64,000 nt of DNA from an uncultured Alphaproteobacteria bacterium. GTDB lineage: Bacteria; Pseudomonadota; Alphaproteobacteria; Geminicoccales; Geminicoccaceae. The notes below the pieces were generated by a model. That model did not search any database. It worked only from the letters and a program-made list of their open reading frames with translations, and had not been told where the DNA came from. The translations under genes and the position numbers were made by a program. The stretch is from contig CALBAK010000006.1 of NCBI GenBank assembly GCA_937926445.1, positions 1-64,000 on the forward strand, in the 5' to 3' direction. Numbering within the stretch: the stretch's first letter is position 1; every line of letters begins with the position of its first letter. This document shows, piece by piece, positions 18,011-26,412 of the stretch.

Positions 18011-18427
18011 ATGCTGTATCGAGCGCTGTTCGCTTTGCTCGCGGGGACGCTGGTCGCCACTGCCGCGGAGGCCGCCGGAAACCTCGCCACCAAACCGACC
18101 CGCCTCGAGGTCGCGATCAACAAGGATCTCCAGTTCTCCAAGAAGGAGTTCCAACTCGAGACCGGTAAATATTATCGGCTCACGGTCGACTCGAAAGCCG
18201 GCGACGAGGTGATGTTCATCTCGCCCGATCTGTTCCGCAACGCCTGGATCTCGCAGATCGTGATCGCGGGAATCGAGGTGCACCCGATGGGTGGGATCGA
18301 AGGGATCGAGTTCGACGAGGACGGCAAGGTCGACATCTACTTCGTGCCGATCCGCACGGGCGATTTTACCTTCGGCCTCAAAGGGCATGAGGGCCGCGGC
18401 GCGGTCGGCAAGTTCGTCGTCCGCTGA
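18011..18427 (+). CDS. Cupredoxin-fold periplasmic protein lacking the usual Cys ligand
   Basis: A 138-residue protein with a signal peptide (MLYRALFALLAGTLVATAAEA). The mature chain (FQLETGKYYRLTVDSKAGDE, then VHPMGGIEGIEF, then DIYFVPIRTGDFTFGLKGHE) has the beta-sandwich pattern of cupredoxins. It contains no cysteine, so a type-1 copper site of Cys-His-His-Met type is impossible. Remaining His residues (HPMGG, KGHEGRG) could still bind a metal. GGGAGGGGCG precedes the ATG. It begins the plus arm of the PQQ island, 24 bases before the next gene. Electron transfer is doubtful; metal handling or an accessory role for the dehydrogenase is inferred. Confidence 0.75.
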   Translation: MLYRALFALLAGTLVATAAEAAGNLATKPTRLEVAINKDLQFSKKEFQLETGKYYRLTVDSKAGDEVMFISPDLFRNAWISQIVIAGIEVHPMGGIEGIEFDEDGKVDIYFVPIRTGDFTFGLKGHEGRGAVGKFVVR

Positions 18428-18450
18428 GTTCGGTCCCCGGAGGTCGTACC

Positions 18451-19644
18451 TTGGTCTCGCCCCTGCGCGCCGTGACCGTTGCTCTGGCGCTGGTAGCCGC
18501 CGCGACGTCGGTGCACGCGCTGGAGCGGCCCAAGGTCACGCTCGGCTATATCGGGCTCGAGGACGATCCGCGGTACCGCGAACTCAAGACCTACGCCAAC
18601 GTCCCGATTCGCCCGGCGATCGTGCCGCTCGACGGTGCCGCCGTGGCGATGCGGGACGCGCGCGCGATCGGTCGGGCGATCGGCGTCGAGATCGGCCTCG
18701 AATCGCTGCGGGTGAAGGATCTGGACGGCGCGCTCGCCGGGGTCGAGCGGCTGACGAGCGCGTTCGGCGTGCGCTTTCTGCTGGTCGACGTCGAGGACGG
18801 GATGCTGGCCGAACTCGCCGCTCGCACCAAGGGCCGCGAGCTCGTCCTCCTTAACGTTTCCGCGCGCGACGATCGGTTACGGGGCGAGGCGTGTGCCCCG
18901 CACCTGTTCCATGTCGCCGCGAGCCGGACGATGCTCGCCGATGCACTCGGCCAATATCTCGCCAACCAACAATGGCGGGATGCGCTCCTGCTGGTCGGGC
19001 CGGAGGCCGAGGATGCGCTTTGGGGCGAGGCCTTCACCCGTGCCATCCGCCGCTTCGGCGGTCGGGTGGTCGAGACCCGGCGCTTTGTCTCGGGGCGCGA
19101 TCCGCGGCAGCGCGAACAGAACAACGTCCGCCTGTTGACCCAGGGTGTGGCCTACGACGTCGTGGTCGTCGCCGACACCAACGGGGAGTTCGGCCGCGCG
19201 TTGCCCTACCAGACCGTGCTGCCGCGGCCCGTGGTGGGGACGCACGGGCTCGTGCCCTCGGTCTGGCACTGGGCCTACGAGCGGCAGGGCGCGCCGCAGC
19301 TCGAACAGCGCTTCGAGCGCGCGCTGACGGTCCCGCGCAAGATGCAGGATCCGGAATTCTCGGCCTGGGCGGCGATCCGGGCGGTGCTCGAGGCCATGAG
19401 CCGGGCCCGCTCGAGCGACTTCACGAAGGTGCGCGAAGCGCTCCTCGACCAGAGCGTGACCCTCGATCTCTACAAGGGTGCGCCTTCGACCTTCCGGCCG
19501 TGGGATCTCCAGCTTCGCCAGCCGATCCTGCTCGGGACCCTGGACGCGGTGATCGCCCGGGCGCCGCTCGACCGCTTCCTCCACCAGCGCAACACGCTCG
19601 ACACTCTGGGTGTCGACCAGCCCGAGAGCCGCTGCCGGTTCTGA
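18451..19644 (+). CDS. ABC-type binding protein of PQQ alcohol dehydrogenase systems
   Basis: A 397-residue periplasmic protein of the Leu/Ile/Val-type binding fold. Signal peptide: VSPLRAVTVALALVAAA to VHALE. The pattern KVTLGYIGLEDDPRYRELK, followed later by VVADTNGEFGRALPYQT, VWHWAYERQGAPQLEQRF and PSTFRPWDLQLRQPILL, matches the subfamily found beside PQQ-dependent alcohol dehydrogenases. The start codon is TTG, chosen because GGAGGT lies seven bases upstream and a signal peptide follows at once. In other genomes this protein has its own ATPase and permease partners; neither is present here. The ligand is unknown. Confidence 0.85.
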   Translation: MVSPLRAVTVALALVAAATSVHALERPKVTLGYIGLEDDPRYRELKTYANVPIRPAIVPLDGAAVAMRDARAIGRAIGVEIGLESLRVKDLDGALAGVERLTSAFGVRFLLVDVEDGMLAELAARTKGRELVLLNVSARDDRLRGEACAPHLFHVAASRTMLADALGQYLANQQWRDALLLVGPEAEDALWGEAFTRAIRRFGGRVVETRRFVSGRDPRQREQNNVRLLTQGVAYDVVVVADTNGEFGRALPYQTVLPRPVVGTHGLVPSVWHWAYERQGAPQLEQRFERALTVPRKMQDPEFSAWAAIRAVLEAMSRARSSDFTKVREALLDQSVTLDLYKGAPSTFRPWDLQLRQPILLGTLDAVIARAPLDRFLHQRNTLDTLGVDQPESRCRF

Positions 19645-19765
19645 TCCCGCGGGCGGGTCGTCGCGGCGATTTATTCGCACTTGCTGAATTTCAGAGGAGG
19701 GCGTAGCCCTTCGGGCGGTTTGCCGTCGCGTGACGGGGGCCGATATCCCCGAAGGGGGGCGGAGA

Positions 19766-21472
19766 ATGAAAAAGCATACGAGCTGGCTCGCAGGAGCCAG
19801 CCTCCTCGCTGTGGCGGTCGGCGCGACCGGCAGCGTACAGGCTCAGGAGGTCAAGGGAGCCACCAAGTACGGCGACACGCGCACCGCGACCCAGCGCGTG
19901 CTGAACGCCGCTGCCGGTGACGGGAACAACTTCCTGTACACGAACCACAACTACCATCAGACCCGCTTTTATCCGAACCCGCAGATCAACACGTCGAACG
20001 TGCACCTGCTGCGCCCGGCCTGGATCTTCCAGACCGAGTTCAAGGAGACGATGGAAACCACGCCGATCGTGGTCAACAGCGTTATGTACGTGACCACGGC
20101 GTTCAACCACGTCTACGCGTTGGATGCCCGGACCGGTGAGCAGCTCTGGCACTACAAGCACAAGCTCGGACCGATCACGGTCTATTATTGCGGCCCGAAC
20201 AATCGCGGCGTGGCGGCCTATGGCGACATGGTCTACATCGGCACCCTCGACCCCAAACTCGTTGCCCTCGATGCCAAGACGGGCAAGCTCGTCTGGGAGA
20301 CCGAGATCTCCGATCCCGAGCTCGGCTACTCGGAGACCATGGCGCCGACAGCGGTCGACGGGAAGATCCTGATCGGCATGAACGGCGGCGAGTACGGCAT
20401 CCGCGGCTTCGTCAAGGCGTTCGACGCCAAGACCGGCAAGCGCGTCTGGACCTTTCACACGATCCCCGAGAACTCCGTCGGGGTCTGGGCGACGCAGGAC
20501 GCCACCGGCCGCGACTTGAAGCGCGACATCGCAGCCGAGAAGGAAGTGCTCGCCAAGACGGGCGATCCGTACATGACGCTCGGTGGCGGGGTCTGGCAGA
20601 ACCCGGCGGTCGACCTCGAGCGCCGGCGGATCTATTTCGTGGTGGGCAACCCCTCACCCGACCTCGACGGCTCGCTCCGGCCTGGCGACAATCTCTATAC
20701 CGACAGCCTCGTGGCGGTGGATCTCGACACCGGCAAGTACCTCTGCCACTTCCAGTACATCGCGCACGACGTGTGGGATCTGGATGCGGTCAGCCCGCCG
20801 ATCCTGATCGATGTGAAGGACGAGGACGGCAAGGTCGTGCCGGGTGTGATCCACGACGGCAAGACCGGCCACGTCTACGTCCACAAGCGGGACGATTGCT
20901 CGCTCATCCGCTTCTCCGAGGCGATGATGCCGCAGGAGAACATGTGGGTCATGCCGACCAAGGAAGGCGCCCGCATGCTGCCCGGCGCCAACGGTGGCAT
21001 CGAGTGGTCGCCCATGGCCGTGGACGAGCGGCTCGGCCTCGCCTACGCCATGAACCTGCACCAACCTATGATTTATCACGTCGAGAGCACACCCTATCCG
21101 GGTGGCGAGCCTTGGCTCGGCAGCGCGTTCAAGGTCATTCCGAGCGAAGAGCAGTGGGGGATCCTCTCCGCGGTCGACTACAACACCGGCAAGATCCGCT
21201 GGGAGGTCAAGACGCCGCAGCCCTTGATCGGCGACGTGCTGGCGACCGCTGGTGGACTGGTCTTTTTCGGCGCGGGCAACGGCCGCTTCAACGCCCTCGA
21301 TTCGGCGACCGGTGCGCAGCTCTGGAGCTTCCAGGCCGGTGCCGGCGTCGACGCGCCGCCAGCCAGCTACACGGTGGACGGCAAGCAGTACATCGTGGTG
21401 GCGACGGGTGGGAACACCCAGCTCGACTACGAGTGCCGCAACAATATCATCGCCTTCAGCCTCGCCGATTGA
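19766..21472 (+). CDS. Second PQQ-dependent dehydrogenase, divergent, no vicinal disulfide
   Basis: A 568-residue quinoprotein with signal peptide ([20 protein letters not shown], cleavage near VQAQ). Beta-propeller W-motifs recur ([48 protein letters not shown]). The active-site segment is [13 protein letters not shown], with catalytic Asp338 and a second Asp340 in the lanthanide-associated position. Where type-I alcohol dehydrogenases have the Cys-Cys pair, this protein reads YYCGPNNRG (Y141-C142), so the vicinal disulfide is absent. It belongs to a less-studied PQQ dehydrogenase clade and the substrate is unknown. An earlier in-frame start would add 12 residues before the Lys-Lys signal start. 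The diheme cytochrome 94 bases downstream is the likely electron acceptor. Confidence 0.88.
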   Translation: MKKHTSWLAGASLLAVAVGATGSVQAQEVKGATKYGDTRTATQRVLNAAAGDGNNFLYTNHNYHQTRFYPNPQINTSNVHLLRPAWIFQTEFKETMETTPIVVNSVMYVTTAFNHVYALDARTGEQLWHYKHKLGPITVYYCGPNNRGVAAYGDMVYIGTLDPKLVALDAKTGKLVWETEISDPELGYSETMAPTAVDGKILIGMNGGEYGIRGFVKAFDAKTGKRVWTFHTIPENSVGVWATQDATGRDLKRDIAAEKEVLAKTGDPYMTLGGGVWQNPAVDLERRRIYFVVGNPSPDLDGSLRPGDNLYTDSLVAVDLDTGKYLCHFQYIAHDVWDLDAVSPPILIDVKDEDGKVVPGVIHDGKTGHVYVHKRDDCSLIRFSEAMMPQENMWVMPTKEGARMLPGANGGIEWSPMAVDERLGLAYAMNLHQPMIYHVESTPYPGGEPWLGSAFKVIPSEEQWGILSAVDYNTGKIRWEVKTPQPLIGDVLATAGGLVFFGAGNGRFNALDSATGAQLWSFQAGAGVDAPPASYTVDGKQYIVVATGGNTQLDYECRNNIIAFSLAD

Positions 21473-21566
21473 GGCAGGCGACGGTCGATTTTCTTCATCC
21501 GCATGGGCGGTGTCGGGCGACCGGCGCCGCCCGCAGCGAGAGGACGGATCCCGAGGAGCACGCCCC

Positions 21567-22202
21567 GTGACCCGATCTACCCCCCGGCTTCTGCTCGCCC
21601 TATGCGCCGTACCGATCGCTTGGCTCGTCGCCACGGGCGTCCACGCCGAGGGCGAGCGGCCGCCGGCGCCGTCCACGATTCCGGGGATCGACCAGCTCGC
21701 CGGACATCTGGCGGAGCTCGTGCCGATGTGCGTGGCCTGCCACGGCGAGAACGGAGTGCCGAACTATGCAGAATCACCGATCATCGACGGCCAGCACGAG
21801 GGCTACATCTACATCCAGCTGCGCGACTACAAGAACGGATCGCGCAAGCACGAGGTGATGAACGAGATCGTCAAGGATTTGTCCCGGCAGGATCTCCGCG
21901 AGCTCGCCGCCTTCTTCGCCAAGCGCCCGTGGCCGCGGCTGCAGCAGCAGGCCGAGGAGGGCGACGACGTGGTGGCCGAGAGGCTGGCCAGCGCCGGCAT
22001 GTGCAAGGAATGCCACCTCGGCGGCTACCTGGGCGACGGCACCGTGCCGCGGCTCGCGGGCCAGCTCACGAGCTACCTCGTCGTCACGATGCGCGCCTTC
22101 AAGACGAAAGAGCGCGCCAACAACGCCGCGATGTCGAGCCTCCTCGACACCTACACCGACGAGGAGATCGACGTGCTCGCCCGTTACTTGGGCGCGCTCT
22201 GA
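21567..22202 (+). CDS. Diheme c-type cytochrome
   Basis: A 211-residue periplasmic cytochrome. The signal peptide runs to about residue 27 (ATGVHA). Two heme sites are visible: CVACH at 55-59 and CKECH at 146-150, each in a cytochrome c4-like half (PIIDGQHEGYIYIQLRDYKNG and PRLAGQLTSYLVVTMRAFK). Such proteins shuttle electrons from periplasmic dehydrogenases to oxidases. The GTG start is favoured by GAGGAGC upstream. The 3' end overlaps the convergent ankyrin gene by 19 bases. It is the natural partner of the second PQQ dehydrogenase. Confidence 0.9.
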   Translation: MTRSTPRLLLALCAVPIAWLVATGVHAEGERPPAPSTIPGIDQLAGHLAELVPMCVACHGENGVPNYAESPIIDGQHEGYIYIQLRDYKNGSRKHEVMNEIVKDLSRQDLRELAAFFAKRPWPRLQQQAEEGDDVVAERLASAGMCKECHLGGYLGDGTVPRLAGQLTSYLVVTMRAFKTKERANNAAMSSLLDTYTDEEIDVLARYLGAL

Positions 22203-22798
22203 GTCCGAGGCGCGCGTTCGGCGATCGCCGGCTCGGCCGCGAGCTCGGCCAATCCCAGGCCCTCGCGGTCGCGCCAGCCCGGATCGGCGCCGTGCTCCAG
22301 CAGGAGGGCGACGAGGCGCTCGTTGCCGTTGAAAACGGCGGCGAGCGGGGTGAGGCCGCTGCGGCCGGGCCGATCGACGGGCGCACCGTGCTCGAGCAGG
22401 AACCGGACGACGTCCACCTGGTCGAGCTCGCTCGCCAGCAGGAAAGGTGTGCTGCCGGCGAGATCGGGGGCGGCGAGGTCGGCGCCCGCCTCGAGGAGGA
22501 GCCGCGCGGTCTCCTCCTTGGCGCCGCGGGCGGCGTGGTGGAGCGCCGTCCGCCCCGTCCGATCGCGCGCCCGCGGCGAGGCGCCACGGCCCAGGCGCTC
22601 GCGCAGGATCGCGACGCAGCCTTTTTCGGCGGCGAGTGCGAGCTCCCGGTCGAGCCGACGTTGCTCGACCGTGCCCGGGACCAGGAAGTCGCGCGCGAGC
22701 TGCTCGCAGACGCGATCGGCGGCCCGCGCCGAGGGGGCGGCAACCAGCATCGGGCCGACGACGAAGGGGGAGGCGCAGACGAGCCGGGCATAGCGCAT
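22184..22798 (-). CDS. Secreted ankyrin-repeat protein
   Basis: A 204-residue protein starting MRYARLVCASPFVVGPMLVA, a signal peptide ending SARAAD. After a Cys-containing linker (RVCEQLARDF), about four ankyrin repeats follow: GCVAILRERLGRGASPRARD, GRTALHHAARGAKEETARLL, GSTPFLLASELDQVDVVRFL and GLTPLAAVFNGNERLVALLL. Ankyrin repeats mediate protein contacts; periplasmic ones are often linked to redox or stress partners. It lies opposite to and within the PQQ plus arm, so a role in that system is possible but unproven. A longer frame upstream is antisense to the beta-propeller gene and rejected. Confidence 0.8.
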   Translation of the reverse strand: MRYARLVCASPFVVGPMLVAAPSARAADRVCEQLARDFLVPGTVEQRRLDRELALAAEKGCVAILRERLGRGASPRARDRTGRTALHHAARGAKEETARLLLEAGADLAAPDLAGSTPFLLASELDQVDVVRFLLEHGAPVDRPGRSGLTPLAAVFNGNERLVALLLEHGADPGWRDREGLGLAELAAEPAIAERAPRTQSAPK

Positions 22799-22953
22799 CG
22801 GTACGAATTCTACCGTTCTGGCGACGGCCCATTCTCGCGTGGGCCGGAAGATTTGACGAGCGTCGGCCCCCATTCCCCGGCGCACGGCTTTTCGAGCGTT
22901 CGAATGCGCCTTATGTCGGCTATCGCACCGACTTATGGCTTCGGAGAGGGAGC

Positions 22954-23934
22954 ATGCGGAAGACGACGGCTTCGTTGGCATCGGCGCTGCTCGCGCTGAC
23001 GCTCGCGGCCACGGAGGCGGCGGCGGCACAGGGTTTCGCGATCGTGACCAACGAGAAGTCCGCCAATTTCTCGGTCTACGACCTCGACGGCAATCTGCTC
23101 CGCACGGTTCCGGCCTGCAGTCGCCCCCGCGGCATGGTGTTCACCAAGGACCGCAAAGAGTTCCTCGTCTGCTGCGCCGAGGACAACATGATCGGCGTCT
23201 TCGACACGCAGACCCAGAAGCTCGTTCGCCGGTTGCCCAACGTGCTCTATCCCGAGGTGCATTACCTGCATCCGGACGGCCGGCATCTCTATGTCTCGAA
23301 CGAGGAGGACAGCCAGGCGACGGTCTTCGACCTCGAGACGGGCCGACAAGTGGCCGCCTACGACACGGGCGCCGAGCCCGAAGGGATCATCGTCACGAAC
23401 GACGGGAAGCTCGCTTTCGTCGCCTCGGAGGCGGCCAATCTCCTCCACGTCATCGACATCGAGAAGGAGGAGATCGTCAAGGATATCGTGATGAACACGC
23501 GTCCCCGCCGTATGGCGCTGACCCCCGACGGTAAGGAACTCTGGGTCTCGGCCGAGATCGCCGGCGTCGTCGACATCGTGGACATCGGCAAGCTCGAGAT
23601 GGTTCACACGATCGACTTCGAATTTCCGGGGCTGCGGAAAGAGAACGTCACCCCGGTCGACGTCCTGGTCGACCGTCGCGGCGAGCGTGCCTATGTCGGG
23701 CTCGGGCGCGCCAACCACGTGGCCGTGATCGACGTCAAGACGCGCAAGCCCACGAACTACATTCTGGTGGGTCGGCGGCCGTGGGGTCTGGCGCTGAACA
23801 AGGACGAGAGCCGCCTCTGGGTGACCAACGGCCTGTCCGACGACGTGACCATCATCGACACGAAGACCCTGAAGCCGCTCAAGAGCATGCCCGCCGGCGA
23901 GGTGCCCCACAGCATCCTCATCTTCGAGCCCTGA
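22954..23934 (+). CDS. PQQ-dependent catabolism-associated beta-propeller protein
   Basis: A 326-residue periplasmic seven-bladed YVTN-type propeller with signal peptide (residues 1-25, ATEAAAAQ). Blade motifs repeat: VYDLDGNLLRTVPACSRPRG, DGRHLYVSNEEDSQATVFDL, NDGKLAFVASEAANLLHVID, DGKELWVSAEIAGVVDIVDI and KDESRLWVTNGLSDDVTIID. This composition matches the propeller subfamily encoded beside PQQ-dependent alcohol dehydrogenases. It carries no heme or enzyme motif. GAGAGGGAGC precedes the ATG. Function is unknown; scaffold or sensor roles are guesses. It closes the plus arm of the island. Confidence 0.87.
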   Translation: MRKTTASLASALLALTLAATEAAAAQGFAIVTNEKSANFSVYDLDGNLLRTVPACSRPRGMVFTKDRKEFLVCCAEDNMIGVFDTQTQKLVRRLPNVLYPEVHYLHPDGRHLYVSNEEDSQATVFDLETGRQVAAYDTGAEPEGIIVTNDGKLAFVASEAANLLHVIDIEKEEIVKDIVMNTRPRRMALTPDGKELWVSAEIAGVVDIVDIGKLEMVHTIDFEFPGLRKENVTPVDVLVDRRGERAYVGLGRANHVAVIDVKTRKPTNYILVGRRPWGLALNKDESRLWVTNGLSDDVTIIDTKTLKPLKSMPAGEVPHSILIFEP

Positions 23935-24471
23935 GCGGAGCCACGGTCTGGGTGTGACGTCGGTTGGCCGGGGCTTTCCCCGTAGCAGATAATGGACGGG
24001 TTCGCTGCTCGAACCGCTGATAGCCGAGCTTGCCGTTCGCGGCCACGGCAGCTTCCGTGCCGGTTTCGAGGCGTCTGGGCGGGGCGGCGAAAATATTGCG
24101 CTGCAACATCGCATCGACCGGTGCGGGGTCGGCTTGACGCGTGGAACGCGTCGCCCTAGGAGCGCTGTGACGGATTGCCTCACCGCCATCCGTGCAAGAG
24201 CGAGCCCCGAGAATCTCGAGGCCGATCGTTCCCTGAGAAAAAATGGCCGGGCACGAGGCCCGGCCGAGTGGATCAGGGAGGCTAAACGTCTGGGGGAAGA
24301 GGGACCCGGAGATCCCCTCCCGAGGGCGTTGCGCCCTCGGGACCGCGGCCGCGAGGACCGCCACAACGAGGGCTCCCAGAGCAGCCCTTGTTGCGGCGCA
24401 TCAATTAGAGATCGCTGAGCCCTTCCGCTAGTGTCTGGATGCAACAGTAGCATGCTTTTTTTGCATGCCTA
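23935..24471. other. 537-bp gap with hairpins; possible minus-strand small RNA
   Basis: No convincing protein gene. Three structures stand out: a 10-bp stem CCCGAGGGCG/CGCCCTCGGG with TTG loop at 24319-24341, GCATGC repeated on both sides of seven T at 24450-24468, and a minus-strand terminator at 24236-24265. A transcript running leftward from about 24440 to the terminator is conceivable. A 39-codon Gly/Arg-rich frame lies inside it on the minus strand but lacks recognisable features. Confidence 0.4.
24236..24265 (-). terminator. Rho-independent terminator, minus strand
   Basis: GGCCGGGC at 24245-24252 pairs with GCCCGGCC at 24258-24265 around a 5-base loop. On the minus strand the stem is followed by A and six T. 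It lies about 205 bases past the lysR stop, so it ends either the lysR transcript or an unrecognised small RNA. Confidence 0.75.
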
Positions 24472-25377
24472 TCACCAGACCGGCTGCTGGGCCACCTTTT
24501 CCAGCAGGAAGTCACGGAACACCGCGACTCGCTTCGAGTTCCGCAGCTCCTCCGGATACACGAAATAGCCCGTGAAGCTCGGACCATCGAGCTCCGGTAG
24601 CACGCGCACAAGAGAGCCGCTGCCGCTCGCCAGATAGTCCGGCAGCGAGGCGAGGCCGAGCCCGCTCTGCACCGCACGCAGCATCCCGTAGACGTTGTTG
24701 ACGCGCAGCGCCGCCTTTCGCGGCCGATCGATCTCGCCTTCCTCGAGCCCGGCGTAGAGGATCCAGTTGAGGGGCTGGCTCGATAGGTTCGGATCTTCGC
24801 CGTAGGCCACGAGACGATGTCGGTCGAGGTCGGCGGTCGAGGTCGGCGTACCGTGCCGCTCGAGGTAGGACTGAGCGGCATAGATGTGGGTGTGAACCGT
24901 CATCAGCCTACGCTGGATGAGGTCGGACTGGGTCGGCCTTTGCATCCGCACCGCGACGTCGGCCTCGCGCATCGAGAGGTCGAGTTCCGCATCGGTGACG
25001 ATCAGCGAAATCGTGATCTCGGGGTAGCGGTCGAGGAACTCGCCGAGATGCGAGGCGAGCCAAACCGTGCCGACACCCACGGTCGTACAGACCCGCAGAT
25101 GGCCGGCCGGCACCTCGCGGCTCTCGCGCAGCGCAGTCTGGGCGGCGGCCATCTTGCGGGCGATCTCGCGCGCCGCCTCCACCAGGATGTCGCCCTGCTC
25201 GGTGAGCACGAGGCCGCGGGCGTGCCGATGGAAGAGCGGAGCGCCCAGATCCTCCTCAAGCGCGCCGATCTGCCGGCTGATCGCCGACTGCGACAGACCG
25301 AGACGGTCGGCGGCGCGGGTGAAGCTGCCCGCCTCGGCGACCACGTGGAAGATGCGAACCCGATCCCAGTCGAGCAT
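24472..25377 (-). CDS. LysR-family transcriptional regulator
   Basis: A 301-residue regulator. Residues of about 1-60 are the winged helix-turn-helix (LDWDRVRIFHVVAEAGSFTR, AADRLGLSQSAISRQIGALE), followed by the LysR substrate-binding domain (HLRVCTTVGVGTVWLA, DAELDLSMREADVAVRM, AVQSGLGLASLPDYLA). It is related to the group whose DNA-binding domain begins with LDWDR-type sequence, common next to trxB in alphaproteobacteria. The ligand and regulon are unknown. It follows trxB by 32 bases and may be co-transcribed. Confidence 0.92.
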   Translation of the reverse strand: MLDWDRVRIFHVVAEAGSFTRAADRLGLSQSAISRQIGALEEDLGAPLFHRHARGLVLTEQGDILVEAAREIARKMAAAQTALRESREVPAGHLRVCTTVGVGTVWLASHLGEFLDRYPEITISLIVTDAELDLSMREADVAVRMQRPTQSDLIQRRLMTVHTHIYAAQSYLERHGTPTSTADLDRHRLVAYGEDPNLSSQPLNWILYAGLEEGEIDRPRKAALRVNNVYGMLRAVQSGLGLASLPDYLASGSGSLVRVLPELDGPSFTGYFVYPEELRNSKRVAVFRDFLLEKVAQQPVW

Positions 25378-25409
25378 GTGCTCCGCGCGTCCCCCGTCTC
25401 GCTCGGGCC

Positions 25410-26360
25410 TCAACCCCCCGCGGCCCGTTCCGCGAGCCAGCGATCCGCCTCGAGCGCCGCCATGCACCCGGTTCCGGCGGCCGTCACCGCCTGACGATAC
25501 ACCTTGTCCTGGACGTCGCCGGCTGCGAACACGCCCGGAACACTGGTCCGGGTGCTGCCCGGCGCGGTCACGATATAGCCCTCGCGATCCATGTCGAGCT
25601 GGTTCTTGAAGAGACCCGTAGCGGGATCGTGCCCGATCGCCACGAAGACGCCGTGAACCGGGATCTCGCCCGTCTCCCCGGTCGCGACGTGCCGGATCCG
25701 CACACCCGTCACCCCTTTGGGCTCGTCGCTGCCCAGGATCTCGTCCACCACGTGGTTCCAGACGACGTGGATCTTGCTGTTGGCAAAGAGCCGGTCCTGG
25801 AGGACCTTTTCGGCGCGAAGGCTGTCGCGGCGATGGATCAGGGTGACCTTCGCGCACAGCTGGGCGAGGTAGAGCGCTTCCTCGACCGCGCTGTTGCCGC
25901 CGCCGACGACCGCGACCTCGCGGCCGCGGAAGAAGAACCCGTCGCAGGTGGCACAGGCGGACACGCCGAAGCCCTGGAACCGACGCTCGCTCTCGAGGCC
26001 GAGCCAACGCGCCTGGGCGCCGGTGGCCACGATGAGCGCATCGCAGCGCACGCTGTCGCCGCTGTCGAGCACGAGACGGAACGGCCACTCGTTCAGATCG
26101 ACCGCGCTCACCACGTCGGCCAAGAGCTCGGCCCCGCAGCGGCGGGCCTGCTCGGCCATCCGTTCCATGAGCTCCGGCCCCTGGACGGGCTCGGGAAAGC
26201 CCGGGAAGTTCTCGACATCGGTGGTGATCGCGAGCTGGCCGCCCGGCTGCAGGCCCTGGATCAGAAGCGGTGCGAGGTTGGCACGGGCGGCGTAGATCGC
26301 GGCGGTGTATCCCGCCGGACCGGCGCCCACGATCGCGAGCTTGACCCTGCGCTCCGCCAT
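25410..26360 (-). CDS. trxB: Thioredoxin-disulfide reductase
   Basis: A 316-residue flavoprotein. The FAD fingerprint GAGPAG is at 12-17, the redox-active CATC at 136-139, the NADPH-binding VVGGGNSAVEEALYLA follows, and the C-terminal FAD site reads GVFAAGDVQDKVYRQ. It reduces thioredoxin with NADPH in the cytoplasm. Length and motifs are normal for the low-molecular-weight type. Confidence 0.96.
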   Translation of the reverse strand: MAERRVKLAIVGAGPAGYTAAIYAARANLAPLLIQGLQPGGQLAITTDVENFPGFPEPVQGPELMERMAEQARRCGAELLADVVSAVDLNEWPFRLVLDSGDSVRCDALIVATGAQARWLGLESERRFQGFGVSACATCDGFFFRGREVAVVGGGNSAVEEALYLAQLCAKVTLIHRRDSLRAEKVLQDRLFANSKIHVVWNHVVDEILGSDEPKGVTGVRIRHVATGETGEIPVHGVFVAIGHDPATGLFKNQLDMDREGYIVTAPGSTRTSVPGVFAAGDVQDKVYRQAVTAAGTGCMAALEADRWLAERAAGG

Positions 26361-26412
26361 CGCCGCTCCACCCGGCCGGTGCCCGCCCGGCCCGACGCCG
26401 GACGGCGGCCGC

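Noticed and set aside
24282-24401. 39-codon Gly/Arg-rich minus-strand peptide as a PQQ precursor (PqqA)
   Set aside because: It lacks the conserved Glu-x3-Tyr of PqqA and has no adjacent pqqB-E genes.
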